64,000 nt of DNA from JAZDFP01 sp043801445 (GCA_043801445.1 JAZDMB010000038.1:1-64000); one strand, 5' to 3'; shown: positions 34,996 to 43,162, numbered from the stretch's first letter. Numbers and translations are program-made. The notes: a model not told the origin generated them from the sequence alone.

Positions 34996-36147
34996 TTATT
35001 TTCTTTCGCCGATAGTTACTGTGATTGATTTTCTTTTACCGTCGCGAAGTATTACAATTTCAATATTATCACCAACGCCGGATTTATTAATAAGATTAAC
35101 TAATTCATCAGGTGAATTTACCTTCTGATTATTATATTCCAATACAATATCGCCTTCCTGAAGTTTGGCTTTATCGGCAGGTGATTGAGGATTGACCGTT
35201 AATATAAAAACGCCTTCGGGTTTGCTTATTTTCAGTTCTTTAAGAAGATTATCAAGCGAATTCACTCCATAATGCCGGGCTAAAGCCTCGTTGATAGTGC
35301 TAAGTTCAACCCCCATAGACGGACGGGATACCTTACCTTTATTTATCAATTGCTGCATAATATATTTTGCTCTGTTAATGGGAATAGCAAATCCGATACC
35401 CTGATAGCCGCCGCTTTGGGTGATAATAGCCGAATTTATGCCGATAACCTCTCCGCTTAACGAGACTAATGGACCGCCGCTGTTACCCGGATTAATAGCC
35501 GCATCGGTTTGAATGAATCCCGGATAATCACCGGCTATTTTAACATTGCCAACTGACTCGCGTTTAGCGCTGATGATTCCTGAAGTAACGGTTTGACCCA
35601 ATCCGAATGGACTGCCGATAGCCAGGACCATTTCTCCGGTTTCTATTTTATCAGAGTCGCCTAATAAAGCCGGTATTAAGTTTGTGGCATCTATTTTAAC
35701 GATAGCAATGTCGCTTAAAGAATCGCTGCCGATAACTTTGCCGATTACTTCACGGCCGTCATCCAATGTAACCTTAATTTCATCCACACCCTGGACCACA
35801 TGATTATTGGTGATGATGTAACCTTTATTATCAACAATGACGCCTGAGCCAATCTGAGAAGATTCAAATTGGCGCGGCACAATACCCCAGAAGAAATCAT
35901 CTACATAGCCCCTAAGGGTTTTTTTAGTGGAAATGCTTACGACTGACGGCCTGACTAATTTTACAAGTTTAACGAATTGCTGTGAGGTTTCCTTGAAGTC
36001 TTTTAGTTCTTTTATAATAGAAGTTCGTTCTTCTTCTGATAACAGAGGTGATGCTGTTAAATGATTGAGACTGTAGTATTTGGATATAAATACACCGGTT
36101 ACCACGCCGACTAACAAAATGATTGCCAGATAAATATTTTTAGTCAT
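34996..36147 (-). CDS. HtrA/DegQ-type serine protease with one PDZ domain
   Basis: 383 residues. N-terminal anchor helix (about 6-22), S1C protease with triad His in TNNHVVQG, Asp in LSDIAIVKI and Ser in NPGNSGGPLV, then one PDZ domain (about 275-380) with GVFILTVNPQSPADKAKLQ. The layout is like DegS or DegQ-type proteases. The Ser loop and the activation loop look intact. It is preceded by AAGGGAG before the ATG. It is upstream of the ECF sigma gene on the same strand with a repeat between, so the transcription unit may be separate. Confidence 0.93.
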   Translation of the reverse strand: MTKNIYLAIILLVGVVTGVFISKYYSLNHLTASPLLSEEERTSIIKELKDFKETSQQFVKLVKLVRPSVVSISTKKTLRGYVDDFFWGIVPRQFESSQIGSGVIVDNKGYIITNNHVVQGVDEIKVTLDDGREVIGKVIGSDSLSDIAIVKIDATNLIPALLGDSDKIETGEMVLAIGSPFGLGQTVTSGIISAKRESVGNVKIAGDYPGFIQTDAAINPGNSGGPLVSLSGEVIGINSAIITQSGGYQGIGFAIPINRAKYIMQQLINKGKVSRPSMGVELSTINEALARHYGVNSLDNLLKELKISKPEGVFILTVNPQSPADKAKLQEGDIVLEYNNQKVNSPDELVNLINKSGVGDNIEIVILRDGKRKSITVTIGERK

Positions 36148-36255
36148 AATCTTACTCCCTTTTGTAATAAGAGTTCAAATGCTCAAAAGTTCAAAATTAG
36201 CGAATAAACATTCCTTCTTTGAACTGTTGAGCTCTTAAACCATTAAACTTTGGTA

Positions 36256-37458
36256 TTATTTGGGATACACCAAAGTTTCTTTTCTATCGTTTCTAATGAC
36301 AGTTAATTTAATCTTGCTGTTTTCAAGCGCAGTCTTTATTAGTCGTCTGTATTCCCAAATAGTTTTTGCCTCGGAATCATTAACCGAAACGATTATGTCG
36401 TTTTCCTTCAATCCCATTTTTTCACCCAAACTATTCCCTTCAACGCCGGTTACTAACACACCGTTCTCTATATTTGACTTTTGTTTTAAGGAATTACTGA
36501 TACTCTCTATAAAAATCCCCAAATTTGCAGTTGCTTCTGAATGACCCGTTCCGGGTTTTCGCTCAGAGAACCCGTCAGGGTTCGTGGAGTTAGGTGGAGT
36601 AGTTGGTTTTTGTGGTGGTTTTATCCCAGGGACGTCCGGGTTATACTGTTTGAACATATCCTTGAGTTTTTCCATCTGTTTCCTGAGGTCATCCCAACGT
36701 TGGCCCCAGGCATTACCGAAATCCTTCCAGATGTCGTCCATATCAAAATTAGGAACTTCTATTGAGGAAGGCGGATTCTCGCCGATGCCGTATTCCTTGG
36801 CAATCTTGGGATATTTTTTCTTAAATTCGTCAAGAGAATCTGCCGTATATGTTTTGCCGGTTTGTTTGCCGTCCTTATCGTATTCTGTAATGGTTACCGT
36901 AACTTTGCCTGAAGAATCCTGCGATAGAGCGAAACTCTTTGCGCCGGGTGATGCATTATTGATGGTAATATTAAATCTATTGGAGAATTGTTTCAGTGTC
37001 GGTCCTATCTTTTTAGGCAATGATTCCGGAGATTCATCCTGTTGCTGTTGTTTTTTCTGCTCGGCTTTTGTAACGGCTTTGATGATAATTTTCGCCCGCC
37101 ATGCGACTTCAGGGTCATTACTCCTTGCTGCCTCTTCAAGCAACGGCAGGGCAGGTCTGCCTATTTTCTTAAGCCCATCGGTTGCTCCATCACGCACTGC
37201 GATATCATCAGAATTAAGCTCTTTAATCAGCCGGTTAATTTCTTCCGTAGCAACGGTTTCATTCTCTTTTGAGGGTATTTGTTGAGGCGCCCCGATAATA
37301 ATAGTTCCGTTGCCACCGGAACCGCCGCTACCCTTTTCATCACCGTCTTTACCGCCGTTTCCACCGTTGGCAGAAACACTTGCATAGACAGATACCGCAC
37401 AAAAAAGTCCTATAATCACACTCACAGCTATTACTCGTTTTACTTGTGATGTAATCAT
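36256..37458 (-). CDS. Exported HEAT-PDZ protein
   Basis: 400 residues. Signal peptide (VIAVSVIIGLFCAVSVYA), a Gly-rich stretch, a HEAT-like repeat region (about 68-112, with LPLLEEAARSNDPEVAWRAK), a mid region with Gln-rich and Pro-rich linkers, and a C-terminal PDZ domain (about 310-400, GVLVTGVEGNSLGEKMGLKE). No protease domain. PDZ plus HEAT suggests a scaffold that binds protein C-termini in the periplasm. The linker holds the peptide NPDGFSERKPGTG, from a family C element. AAGGAGGG lies before the ATG. Confidence 0.75.
   Translation of the reverse strand: MITSQVKRVIAVSVIIGLFCAVSVYASVSANGGNGGKDGDEKGSGGSGGNGTIIIGAPQQIPSKENETVATEEINRLIKELNSDDIAVRDGATDGLKKIGRPALPLLEEAARSNDPEVAWRAKIIIKAVTKAEQKKQQQQDESPESLPKKIGPTLKQFSNRFNITINNASPGAKSFALSQDSSGKVTVTITEYDKDGKQTGKTYTADSLDEFKKKYPKIAKEYGIGENPPSSIEVPNFDMDDIWKDFGNAWGQRWDDLRKQMEKLKDMFKQYNPDVPGIKPPQKPTTPPNSTNPDGFSERKPGTGHSEATANLGIFIESISNSLKQKSNIENGVLVTGVEGNSLGEKMGLKENDIIVSVNDSEAKTIWEYRRLIKTALENSKIKLTVIRNDRKETLVYPK
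36544..36592. repeat. Double-hairpin element family C, in HEAT-PDZ gene
   Basis: In coding sense AACCCTGACGGGTT (5-bp perfect stem) and ACCCGGAACGGGT (5-bp perfect stem) are joined by CTCTGAGCGAAA. It is read in frame as STNPDGFSERKPGTG in the linker before the PDZ domain. It matches 15199-15247 over about 45 bases. Confidence 0.8.
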
Positions 37459-37500
37459 AAATAACCCTCCTTTTAATATATACGATATATATCAAGAAAT

Positions 37501-37590
37501 TAGTAAACTGATTAAGCGGATTTAATGGATTTTGATTTAGATGGTGAATTTATCCGTTTAATCTGATTTATCTGCTTAATCTGTTTACTA
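37501..37590. repeat. Long inverted repeat of GATTAAGCGGATT units
   Basis: TAGTAAACTGATTAAGCGGA at the left end pairs with the right end TCTGCTTAATCTGTTTACTA, with sub-repeats of about 10 bases. It is the clearest copy of this family; a further partial copy lies at about 37697-37750. It occupies part of the 516-base gap between divergent genes (36256 minus, 37975 plus). Confidence 0.75.
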
Positions 37591-37759
37591 TATTGTATAC
37601 TTTCCTATACTGTGAAACATAATTAATAGCACTTTTCCAGAAAAAGTCAAGTATTTTTTATTCGGCAGATACTGCGATAATATCGGGAAATAACTAACAA
37701 CGTGATTAAGCGGGATTAACGGAAAGGAAAAATCAGTTTAATCTGTGGCTATTTTTCTT

Positions 37760-37916
37760 GACCCGTTAGAGATAGATTGATATTGTTTAGTTATATATAA
37801 TGGTTGCTAAAATGATTAAATGGTTTTCCATGTAGAAATAAAATTAAGGTATTACGGTCACGCCAACCCGTCCCGAACCGACGGGTCGGGAATGCGTGAC
37901 CTATCTCTAACGGGTC
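37760..37916. repeat. Perfect 16-bp inverted repeat enclosing a second palindrome
   Basis: GACCCGTTAGAGATAG at 37760-37775 and CTATCTCTAACGGGTC at 37901-37916 are exact reverse complements. Inside, GTCACGC and GCGTGAC enclose CCGTCCCGA and TCGGGAATG-like arms (about 37857-37900). The outer arm CCCGTTAGA recalls the arms of the in-gene family A. It lies upstream of the gene at 37975. Confidence 0.7.
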
Positions 37917-37974
37917 TTGACTAATTTGCACGCATATTATATTAAATATTAAAATCAAAACGAAAGGAGAAAGT

Positions 37975-39210
37975 ATGAAAAATATAACCTTGATACTTAA
38001 ACTGGGGCTGGTATTGTGCATAACCGTTTTGTTCAGCAGCATGCCGCTTTTTAGTTCAGCCGAGGCCGGCGCGGAGAGTTATGATAAATACACCAAAGCC
38101 GTGGAAACCATCCTGAGAGAATTTGATAAAGTCAATTTTGCTCTGGACAGCGGCAGCGATACCAAGAGCCTGAATGATAAATTGATTGCCGAGGTCGATA
38201 AAAAAATCCATGAGGAAAATAACCTGAGAGACCTGCGCTCCGGGATTCAAAAACCCATGATATCGGATACCCTCTTAGGACAGGGCCTGGTCTATTACAA
38301 CAAACTGCTCACGGTTCTGACCAAGACCAAAGGCAACAAAGAAATGAGCAAAATCGCCCAATATCTAAAGAAAGTGGCAAATGGTTTTGTGGAAATAACC
38401 CGTACTGCCCTCAAAAAAGAAGAATCAATCACCATAAAGGATTGTCCGTTATGCAGAGGCACTCTGACTGTTGATTGCTATTATTGCCTGGCTGAGAATA
38501 AAGGTGTTTGCCCGAGTTGTAAAGGTTCGGGTTGTTCGACCTGTGACAGAATCGGTTCTTGCTCTGTATGCATAAACTCCGGCAAGATATTCTGCCCGGT
38601 CTGCCCCGTGATTACCCGCGGCGCGGCATCATCCGATGAAATGGAAATCATGGTTAATGAATTGGTCACCATCCTAAGATTAGCCACATTACAGGTAATA
38701 GAAACGGACTGGCAGAAACAGGATAAGGACGGTAACAAGAAACGCGATTACTGGACCTATGATGTTTCCTGTTTATTCAGGATGTTACAGGCGGGTGGCA
38801 TTACACCGGTCGCAGCGGTCGAGAAGGAATTAGCCCGGGCTGATGGTGCCCCGGCAAAAAACGATGCCTTTGGCGAAGTCAAAATATTAGAGTGGGAAGC
38901 CGCTGCTTTTACACCGACGCCCCGTTCCGGATATATCTTCCGCACTATGACCAAAAACCAAAAAGGCGTCAATTATAATCAGAATGTGGTTGGCAATGTT
39001 ACCGCCACCAATGACCGCGAATATGCCTTTATCTCTTACCCGGCGGTTTACGGAAAGACCGGTAACAGAACCTTTATTGTGAGCCAGTCCGGCAAGATTT
39101 ACAGTGCTGATTGTGGTGGTGATGATAAAAAGACAGTCCTGCAATGGCCGGCTGATAATCCGACCACGGTCATGAGCCCGGGCGGACGCAACTGGGAAAT
39201 AGTCCAGTAA
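37975..39210 (+). CDS. Exported protein with DnaJ-like zinc-finger Cys cluster
   Basis: 411 residues. Signal peptide (ITLILKLGLVLCITVLFSS), an alpha-helical first third, then eight or more CxxC pairs in about 50 residues (CPLCRGTL, CPSCKGSGCSTC, CSVC, CPVC) resembling the DnaJ cysteine-rich domain, then a mixed strand region to the end. Function unknown; Zn or redox binding is likely. Codons are clearly GC-richer than the neighbours, hinting at high expression or recent transfer. A good AAAGGAG precedes the ATG. It stands alone with repeats on both sides. Confidence 0.75.
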   Translation: MKNITLILKLGLVLCITVLFSSMPLFSSAEAGAESYDKYTKAVETILREFDKVNFALDSGSDTKSLNDKLIAEVDKKIHEENNLRDLRSGIQKPMISDTLLGQGLVYYNKLLTVLTKTKGNKEMSKIAQYLKKVANGFVEITRTALKKEESITIKDCPLCRGTLTVDCYYCLAENKGVCPSCKGSGCSTCDRIGSCSVCINSGKIFCPVCPVITRGAASSDEMEIMVNELVTILRLATLQVIETDWQKQDKDGNKKRDYWTYDVSCLFRMLQAGGITPVAAVEKELARADGAPAKNDAFGEVKILEWEAAAFTPTPRSGYIFRTMTKNQKGVNYNQNVVGNVTATNDREYAFISYPAVYGKTGNRTFIVSQSGKIYSADCGGDDKKTVLQWPADNPTTVMSPGGRNWEIVQ

Positions 39211-39622
39211 AAAACGTTATATCTGTATCATGGGATAATGGGCGAGACTTTGCGGTGTCTGTCGCAGGTACATCAGTAGACTTGATTTTTCATTTGTTCC
39301 GCCTTGCATAGTAGTTAATTAGCCCATTCTATTCGGTCAAATGTATCCTACGAGGAACTATAATTTATCCCATTCTCTGGCCGTAGAGAGTGGGTAAGAT
39401 TTTTGCCATATTGCGTAGTGGAACGGAGTCCCGATGAACATCGGGGAGGGTTTAGAAAATGCGCCGTCCCAGCCTGCGTTAAAACTTCGGCGGGCAGGCG
39501 TGCCAATGTGATAAAAAGAAGTATTGGTTTTAGTGTCTACCATTAACTGAGATTATACCAAAAATATTCATAATTGCAAGTAGTTTTTAGACAAGCTCTG
39601 TGTGTCGTATTTACAGAATACC
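39211..39622. other. 412-base gap
   Basis: No supported gene. The stretch 39428-39512 holds palindromes (GTCCCGATGAACATCGGGG and CGCCGTCCCAGCCTGCG opposite GGCGGGCAGGCG). A minus-strand frame across them (39358-39543) translates palindromes only and was not accepted. It lies between convergent genes. Confidence 0.55.
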
Positions 39623-40222
39623 TCATCTATCAAATATTAAAACTCCAAAAAGGAATTTAGCGATAAGACCAACAATTATAGGAAGAATTGTGCCAAGAAT
39701 TATAGAAATACCAATAATCTTTAGGGCAAAAAATGGAATAGAAAACTCCTCCTTCCATTTGAGTTTATGTCGTATTAATACAAGTAAATACCCTATTGCG
39801 GCACAAATCACAATCCGTATTATAATTATCGTAGAAATCATAACTGGCATAGTAAGTTGTAGGCCGATTTCTTCTAATAGCCCCCAAAAAAAATACTCTG
39901 GTAAAATAATAAAAGCGCCTATGAGTTCAATAGAGGAGGGTGGAAAGGTGAAATTAAATACCAAAGTTATTCCGACAAGGGCCATACTTACTCCTGATAA
40001 GCAACCTATAATTATGGCTTTCTTGCGGGTTATAGGTGGGGGTTCACAAATCTGTTGTGGTGATTGTGGTCGTTCGTATGCAGGTTGTTTTTCAGTTTCT
40101 ATAGAGTCGTCTGCAGGTATAATGGTTTCAGCGCCACAATTTTGACATTTTGCCACTTCGCTTCTCTTAAGAAACCTTACAATTAATTCATGGTCACATT
40201 TTGGACAATTTAATTTTAGCAT
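39623..40222 (-). CDS. Zinc-ribbon membrane protein of unknown function
   Basis: 199 residues. The N-terminus is a zinc ribbon with CPKC and CQNC pairs, as seen in many short planctomycete-like proteins. A Pro/Gln-rich linker is followed by about four hydrophobic helices. No homologous family is recognised. The zinc-ribbon plus membrane layout is often linked to regulation or transport, but nothing here shows which. Convergent with the gene at 37975. Confidence 0.7.
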   Translation of the reverse strand: MLKLNCPKCDHELIVRFLKRSEVAKCQNCGAETIIPADDSIETEKQPAYERPQSPQQICEPPPITRKKAIIIGCLSGVSMALVGITLVFNFTFPPSSIELIGAFIILPEYFFWGLLEEIGLQLTMPVMISTIIIIRIVICAAIGYLLVLIRHKLKWKEEFSIPFFALKIIGISIILGTILPIIVGLIAKFLFGVLIFDR

Positions 40223-40275
40223 AAAAAACTACACTTTCATTATTTATATGGTTTTTGATCACAAGATTCTCTCGC

Positions 40276-41036
40276 GGGACAGACCACATATTTTCTTTCC
40301 CTTTATTTCCGCGGTCTACCGGACTTCTTCTTCCCAAAATGCCGCTTTAACTTCCTTTCCAACATCTCTATAAAATCGCTATCCCCTAACGGCTTACCTT
40401 GCCTGGTCGTAATTCTTATCCGATTTATCTCCTTTTTCGGTATCGGCGCCTTGATGAATTCCACATAGTCAGACCTCTCGTCTTCGGTAATTAATTCATC
40501 GGTTAGCTCCTCATCCAGCCGACCGGTTATATGAGCCCGGGCGCTGGAATACGGATAATCCTCTAACTCCTTAACCATTCCGGCCCTTAAGGGATTCTGT
40601 TCTATATACCTTGCCACGGCCCATAAATACGGCTCCTCATCTATTATACACGAATGATAACGCCCTTCAAGTAATCGTCCGGTGCGTTTATATCTTTTAT
40701 TTATATACCTCGTATAGCAGACATTTAATCCCTGCATCATTTTAGCCAGTGATTCCGGCTTATTAGGCCTGACCAAAAGGTGAATATGATTAGTCATCAA
40801 GCAGTAAGCCATTATTTTGACGTCCCAGACGTCAGCATATTCCCTGAGCCAGTCCAGATATTTGTCTCTGGTGGTTTGAGCAAAGAAAATCTTTTCCCGG
40901 TTATTACCACGTTGAATAACATGATGCGGAAAACCAACTGCAACGGCTCGGGCAACTCTTGGCATAACCTCATATTTAATAAACGACGTCTTGCTTGTCA
41001 AGTAAAATGGGCATTAGAAAATATGTGGTCTGTCCC
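40276..41036. mobile_element. RAYT transposase unit with perfect 20-bp terminal inverted repeats
   Basis: GGGACAGACCACATATTTTC at 40276-40295 recurs exactly in reverse complement at 41017-41036. The 761-bp unit encodes one transposase. Target-site duplication was not evident. RAYT genes are known to be flanked by REP-type palindromes; here the ends are plain inverted repeats. GC is higher than the surroundings. Confidence 0.85.
40303..40965 (-). CDS. REP-associated tyrosine transposase (RAYT, Y1_Tnp)
   Basis: 220 residues from the ATG at 40963-40965, the family's typical MPRVARAVA start; an in-frame ATG 36 bases upstream is less likely. It has HHVIQRGNN, the HUH motif in MTNHIHLLVRP and a catalytic Tyr in the LNVCYTRYINKRYKRTGRL region, then EQNPLRAGMVKELEDYPYSSA. 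HUH transposases cut single-stranded DNA at hairpins and are thought to spread REP palindromes. The gene lies inside the 761-bp unit bounded by 20-bp inverted repeats. The last 40 residues are basic. Confidence 0.93.
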   Translation of the reverse strand: MPRVARAVAVGFPHHVIQRGNNREKIFFAQTTRDKYLDWLREYADVWDVKIMAYCLMTNHIHLLVRPNKPESLAKMMQGLNVCYTRYINKRYKRTGRLLEGRYHSCIIDEEPYLWAVARYIEQNPLRAGMVKELEDYPYSSARAHITGRLDEELTDELITEDERSDYVEFIKAPIPKKEINRIRITTRQGKPLGDSDFIEMLERKLKRHFGKKKSGRPRK

Positions 41037-41113
41037 ATGTCCCCAGGAAAATTTGGATAATTCCGAGTTGCAGTTGTTAATTTTCATCTCTAAATCGTTT
41101 CCAACGGTGGGGG

Positions 41114-41377
41114 GGTATCCCCCTGCAGTAAGTATAGTATCTCCCTGCGCATACAGGGGTATCTCCCTACGAATAGTATAGTATATCCCAGCCACAGTCG
41201 GGGTATCTTCCTGCATCATTCGGGGTATATCCCTGCGGATAGTCTCATGTATCCCTGCGCACTGAATGGTATCCCCTGACGGCTACAATGGTATATCCTA
41301 TCGGCTATAAGGGTATCCCGTATCAGATAGCCTGGTATATCCTATCGGTTATGGGTATATCTCCCAGCGCTACGAAT
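41114..41377. repeat. 22-bp imperfect tandem array, 12 units (array 2)
   Basis: Units begin at 41114, 41136, 41158, 41180, 41202, 41224, 41246, 41268, 41290, 41312, 41334 and 41354; the first ten are exactly 22 bases. Each starts GGTAT or AGTAT then TCCCTGC or TCCTATC, followed by a variable half with ATAG or ACGG. It differs in sequence from array 1 but shares the leading core TA-x-CC and the strict period. It is followed by runs of GGGTAT and C. Confidence 0.85.
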
Positions 41378-42017
41378 ATACCCTCCCATAGGCAGGGGGG
41401 GTGTATCCCTACCCTATATGGGTGGGGGTATATAGGGTATATCCCCAGGGGTATATACCCTACCCCCCCCTGTAATATTCTTGAATAGTTAATCTTCTTT
41501 CCTAACAGATACGATAATATTAATAACGTTAGTTAGGGAGTGCTTGGGAGGGGTAATACCCCATTTTGGATTTCATCATTTTTTATGAAATTTATAACTT
41601 AATTTAAATCAAGAGTTATGGAAAATATAAAAAATATTTTTCAAAAACTTTGTTCCTTTTTCAATCTCAGTTGTATACATATAATAGAGAGACCTTAAGA
41701 AGTATGTAGTATAAAGTATATAGTATATAGTATATATAGAAGGTCGGGTAAGAGAAGAGGAAGCGTAAGATTAACCGCAGAGGCATAGAGAGCACGGAGG
41801 AATGAACTAATGTCTAATGCCTAATAACTTCGTGCCTTTGTCCCAAAATGGGATAAATGGTGAAAGTTTATTTTTCCTTTGTCTTCTGTTTTGTGATTAA
41901 ATTATTGACGTAATAAAATAGTTTCATTACAAATAAGACACGATTTTTAGTTCTGTAGTTCTTTTAGAGATATCCTATAAGGATGTAAAGGAATATCCCG
42001 ACATTCGTCGGGATAAG

Positions 42018-42067
42018 AAACTGTAATAATACATCGCCCCTACTGGTCGCTGTATTTAACAGTTTTT
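42018..42067 (+). promoter_or_regulatory. Hairpin plus T run in the trpS leader
   Basis: AAACTGTAATAATACA at 42018-42033 pairs with TGTATTTAACAGTTT at 42051-42065 (one bulged base), and T's follow at 42063-42067, abutting the AAGGAGG ribosome site at 42068-42074. The form fits an intrinsic terminator, so attenuation of trpS is possible, but no T-box or leader peptide was recognised. It may also be a repeat. Confidence 0.4.
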
Positions 42068-42080
42068 AAGGAGGTATGAG

Positions 42081-43124
42081 ATGACTAAGCCGAGGATTCT
42101 TTCAGGGATGAGGCCAACCGGGCGGATGCATTTGGGGCATCTGGTCGGCGCTGTGGAGAATTGGGTGCAGTTGCAGGATGATTATGAGTGTTTTTATATG
42201 GTGGCTGATTGGCATGCCTTGATGAGTGAATACGAGAATCCGGCTTCTATTAGAAAATATGGTTATGATAATGTAACGGATTGGCTGTCAGCCGGTATAG
42301 ACCCCAAGCGGAGCACGATTTTTGTCCAGTCCGATGTGCCGGAACACTTGGAGTTGTATATGATTCTTTCTACGATTACACCGTTAGGCTGGCTGGAACG
42401 TTGCCCGACTTATAAGGAACAGCTGACTGAAATAAAGGGTAAAGACCTTTGTACTTATGCCTTCCTGGGTTATCCGGTTTTACAGGCTGCGGACATTCTT
42501 CTTTATAAGGCGCAGGCTGTGCCGGTCGGCGAGGACCAGTTGCCTCATTTGGAATTGACCAGAGAGATTGCCAGGCGGTTGAATTATCTGTTTGGGGGAG
42601 GTCTGAGGCAGGAGTCAGGAGCTCATAGCACTCCGAATTCCAAACTAGTTGTTCCGAATTATCTGGTTCCTGAACCGGATGCAAAACTGACTCGCTTCCC
42701 GCGTTTATTAGGGCTTGATAAAAGGAAGATGAGCAAGAGTTACGATAATGCTATCAATCTGGCTGATTCGGCAGAAGAGATAACCAAAAAAGTCCAGACA
42801 ATGTTTACAGACCCGCAACGCATAAGGAAAAATGACCCCGGACATCCGGCTGAATGTAATTTGTATGCCTATTATAAGGTATTCAGTCCTGACAAGCATA
42901 ATTCTTTGGCTGAGGAATGTCATGGCGCAAAGATTGGTTGTGTGGATTGTAAAAAGCAATTAGCTGAATTATTAATAAATCTGACTAAACCATTCCGTGA
43001 TAAACGCAAGGAAATGGAAAAGGACCATCATTATATCAAGAAGGTTTTAGAAGAAGGCGCCGAAAGAGCGCGTCAGGTTGCTTCAAAGACAATGAAAGAT
43101 ATCCGTAAGGCAGTGTTCGGATAG
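42081..43124 (+). CDS. trpS: Tryptophanyl-tRNA synthetase
   Basis: 347 residues, typical for class Ic TrpRS. The HIGH signature is MHLGH (about residue 17), the KMSKS signature KRKMSKSYDN (about 215), and DWHALMSEY plus the GEDQLPHLELTRE region fit tryptophan and ATP binding. It charges tRNA-Trp with tryptophan using ATP. An excellent AAGGAGG stands 6 bases before the ATG. Just upstream is a hairpin with T run that could regulate it. The next gene scpA follows after 60 bases with a hairpin between. Confidence 0.97.
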   Translation: MTKPRILSGMRPTGRMHLGHLVGAVENWVQLQDDYECFYMVADWHALMSEYENPASIRKYGYDNVTDWLSAGIDPKRSTIFVQSDVPEHLELYMILSTITPLGWLERCPTYKEQLTEIKGKDLCTYAFLGYPVLQAADILLYKAQAVPVGEDQLPHLELTREIARRLNYLFGGGLRQESGAHSTPNSKLVVPNYLVPEPDAKLTRFPRLLGLDKRKMSKSYDNAINLADSAEEITKKVQTMFTDPQRIRKNDPGHPAECNLYAYYKVFSPDKHNSLAEECHGAKIGCVDCKKQLAELLINLTKPFRDKRKEMEKDHHYIKKVLEEGAERARQVASKTMKDIRKAVFG

Positions 43125-43136
43125 CACAAAGCAAAG

Positions 43137-43162
43137 AGCGTAGAGGTTATAATTCTCTACGC
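43137..43162. repeat. Hairpin between trpS and scpA
   Basis: AGCGTAGAG and CTCTACGCT form a perfect 9-bp stem with an 8-base loop (43137-43162), 26 bases before the scpA start. It has no T run. It may be a repeat or a small terminator-like structure. Confidence 0.6.

Larger units (their letters stand above)
41037..42080. other. 1044-base divergent gap rich in repeats
   Basis: No gene. 41114-41377 is a 22-bp array. 41378-41472 is a palindrome-rich stretch of GGGTAT and ATACCC with C runs. 41510-41700 is AT-rich. 41713-41740 has the simple repeat AGTATAT. About 41774-41860 is a GCAGAGGCATAGAG-type dispersed repeat. 41997-42014 is the hairpin TCCCGAC/GTCGGGA. 42018-42067 is a hairpin before trpS. 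Confidence 0.6.

Noticed and set aside
39358..39543. Small protein gene on the minus strand
   Set aside because: Its translation consists mostly of palindromic repeat sequence and no family is recognised.
41900..42080. T-box riboswitch upstream of trpS
   Set aside because: No conserved T-box sequence or specifier loop was found; only a simple hairpin is present.
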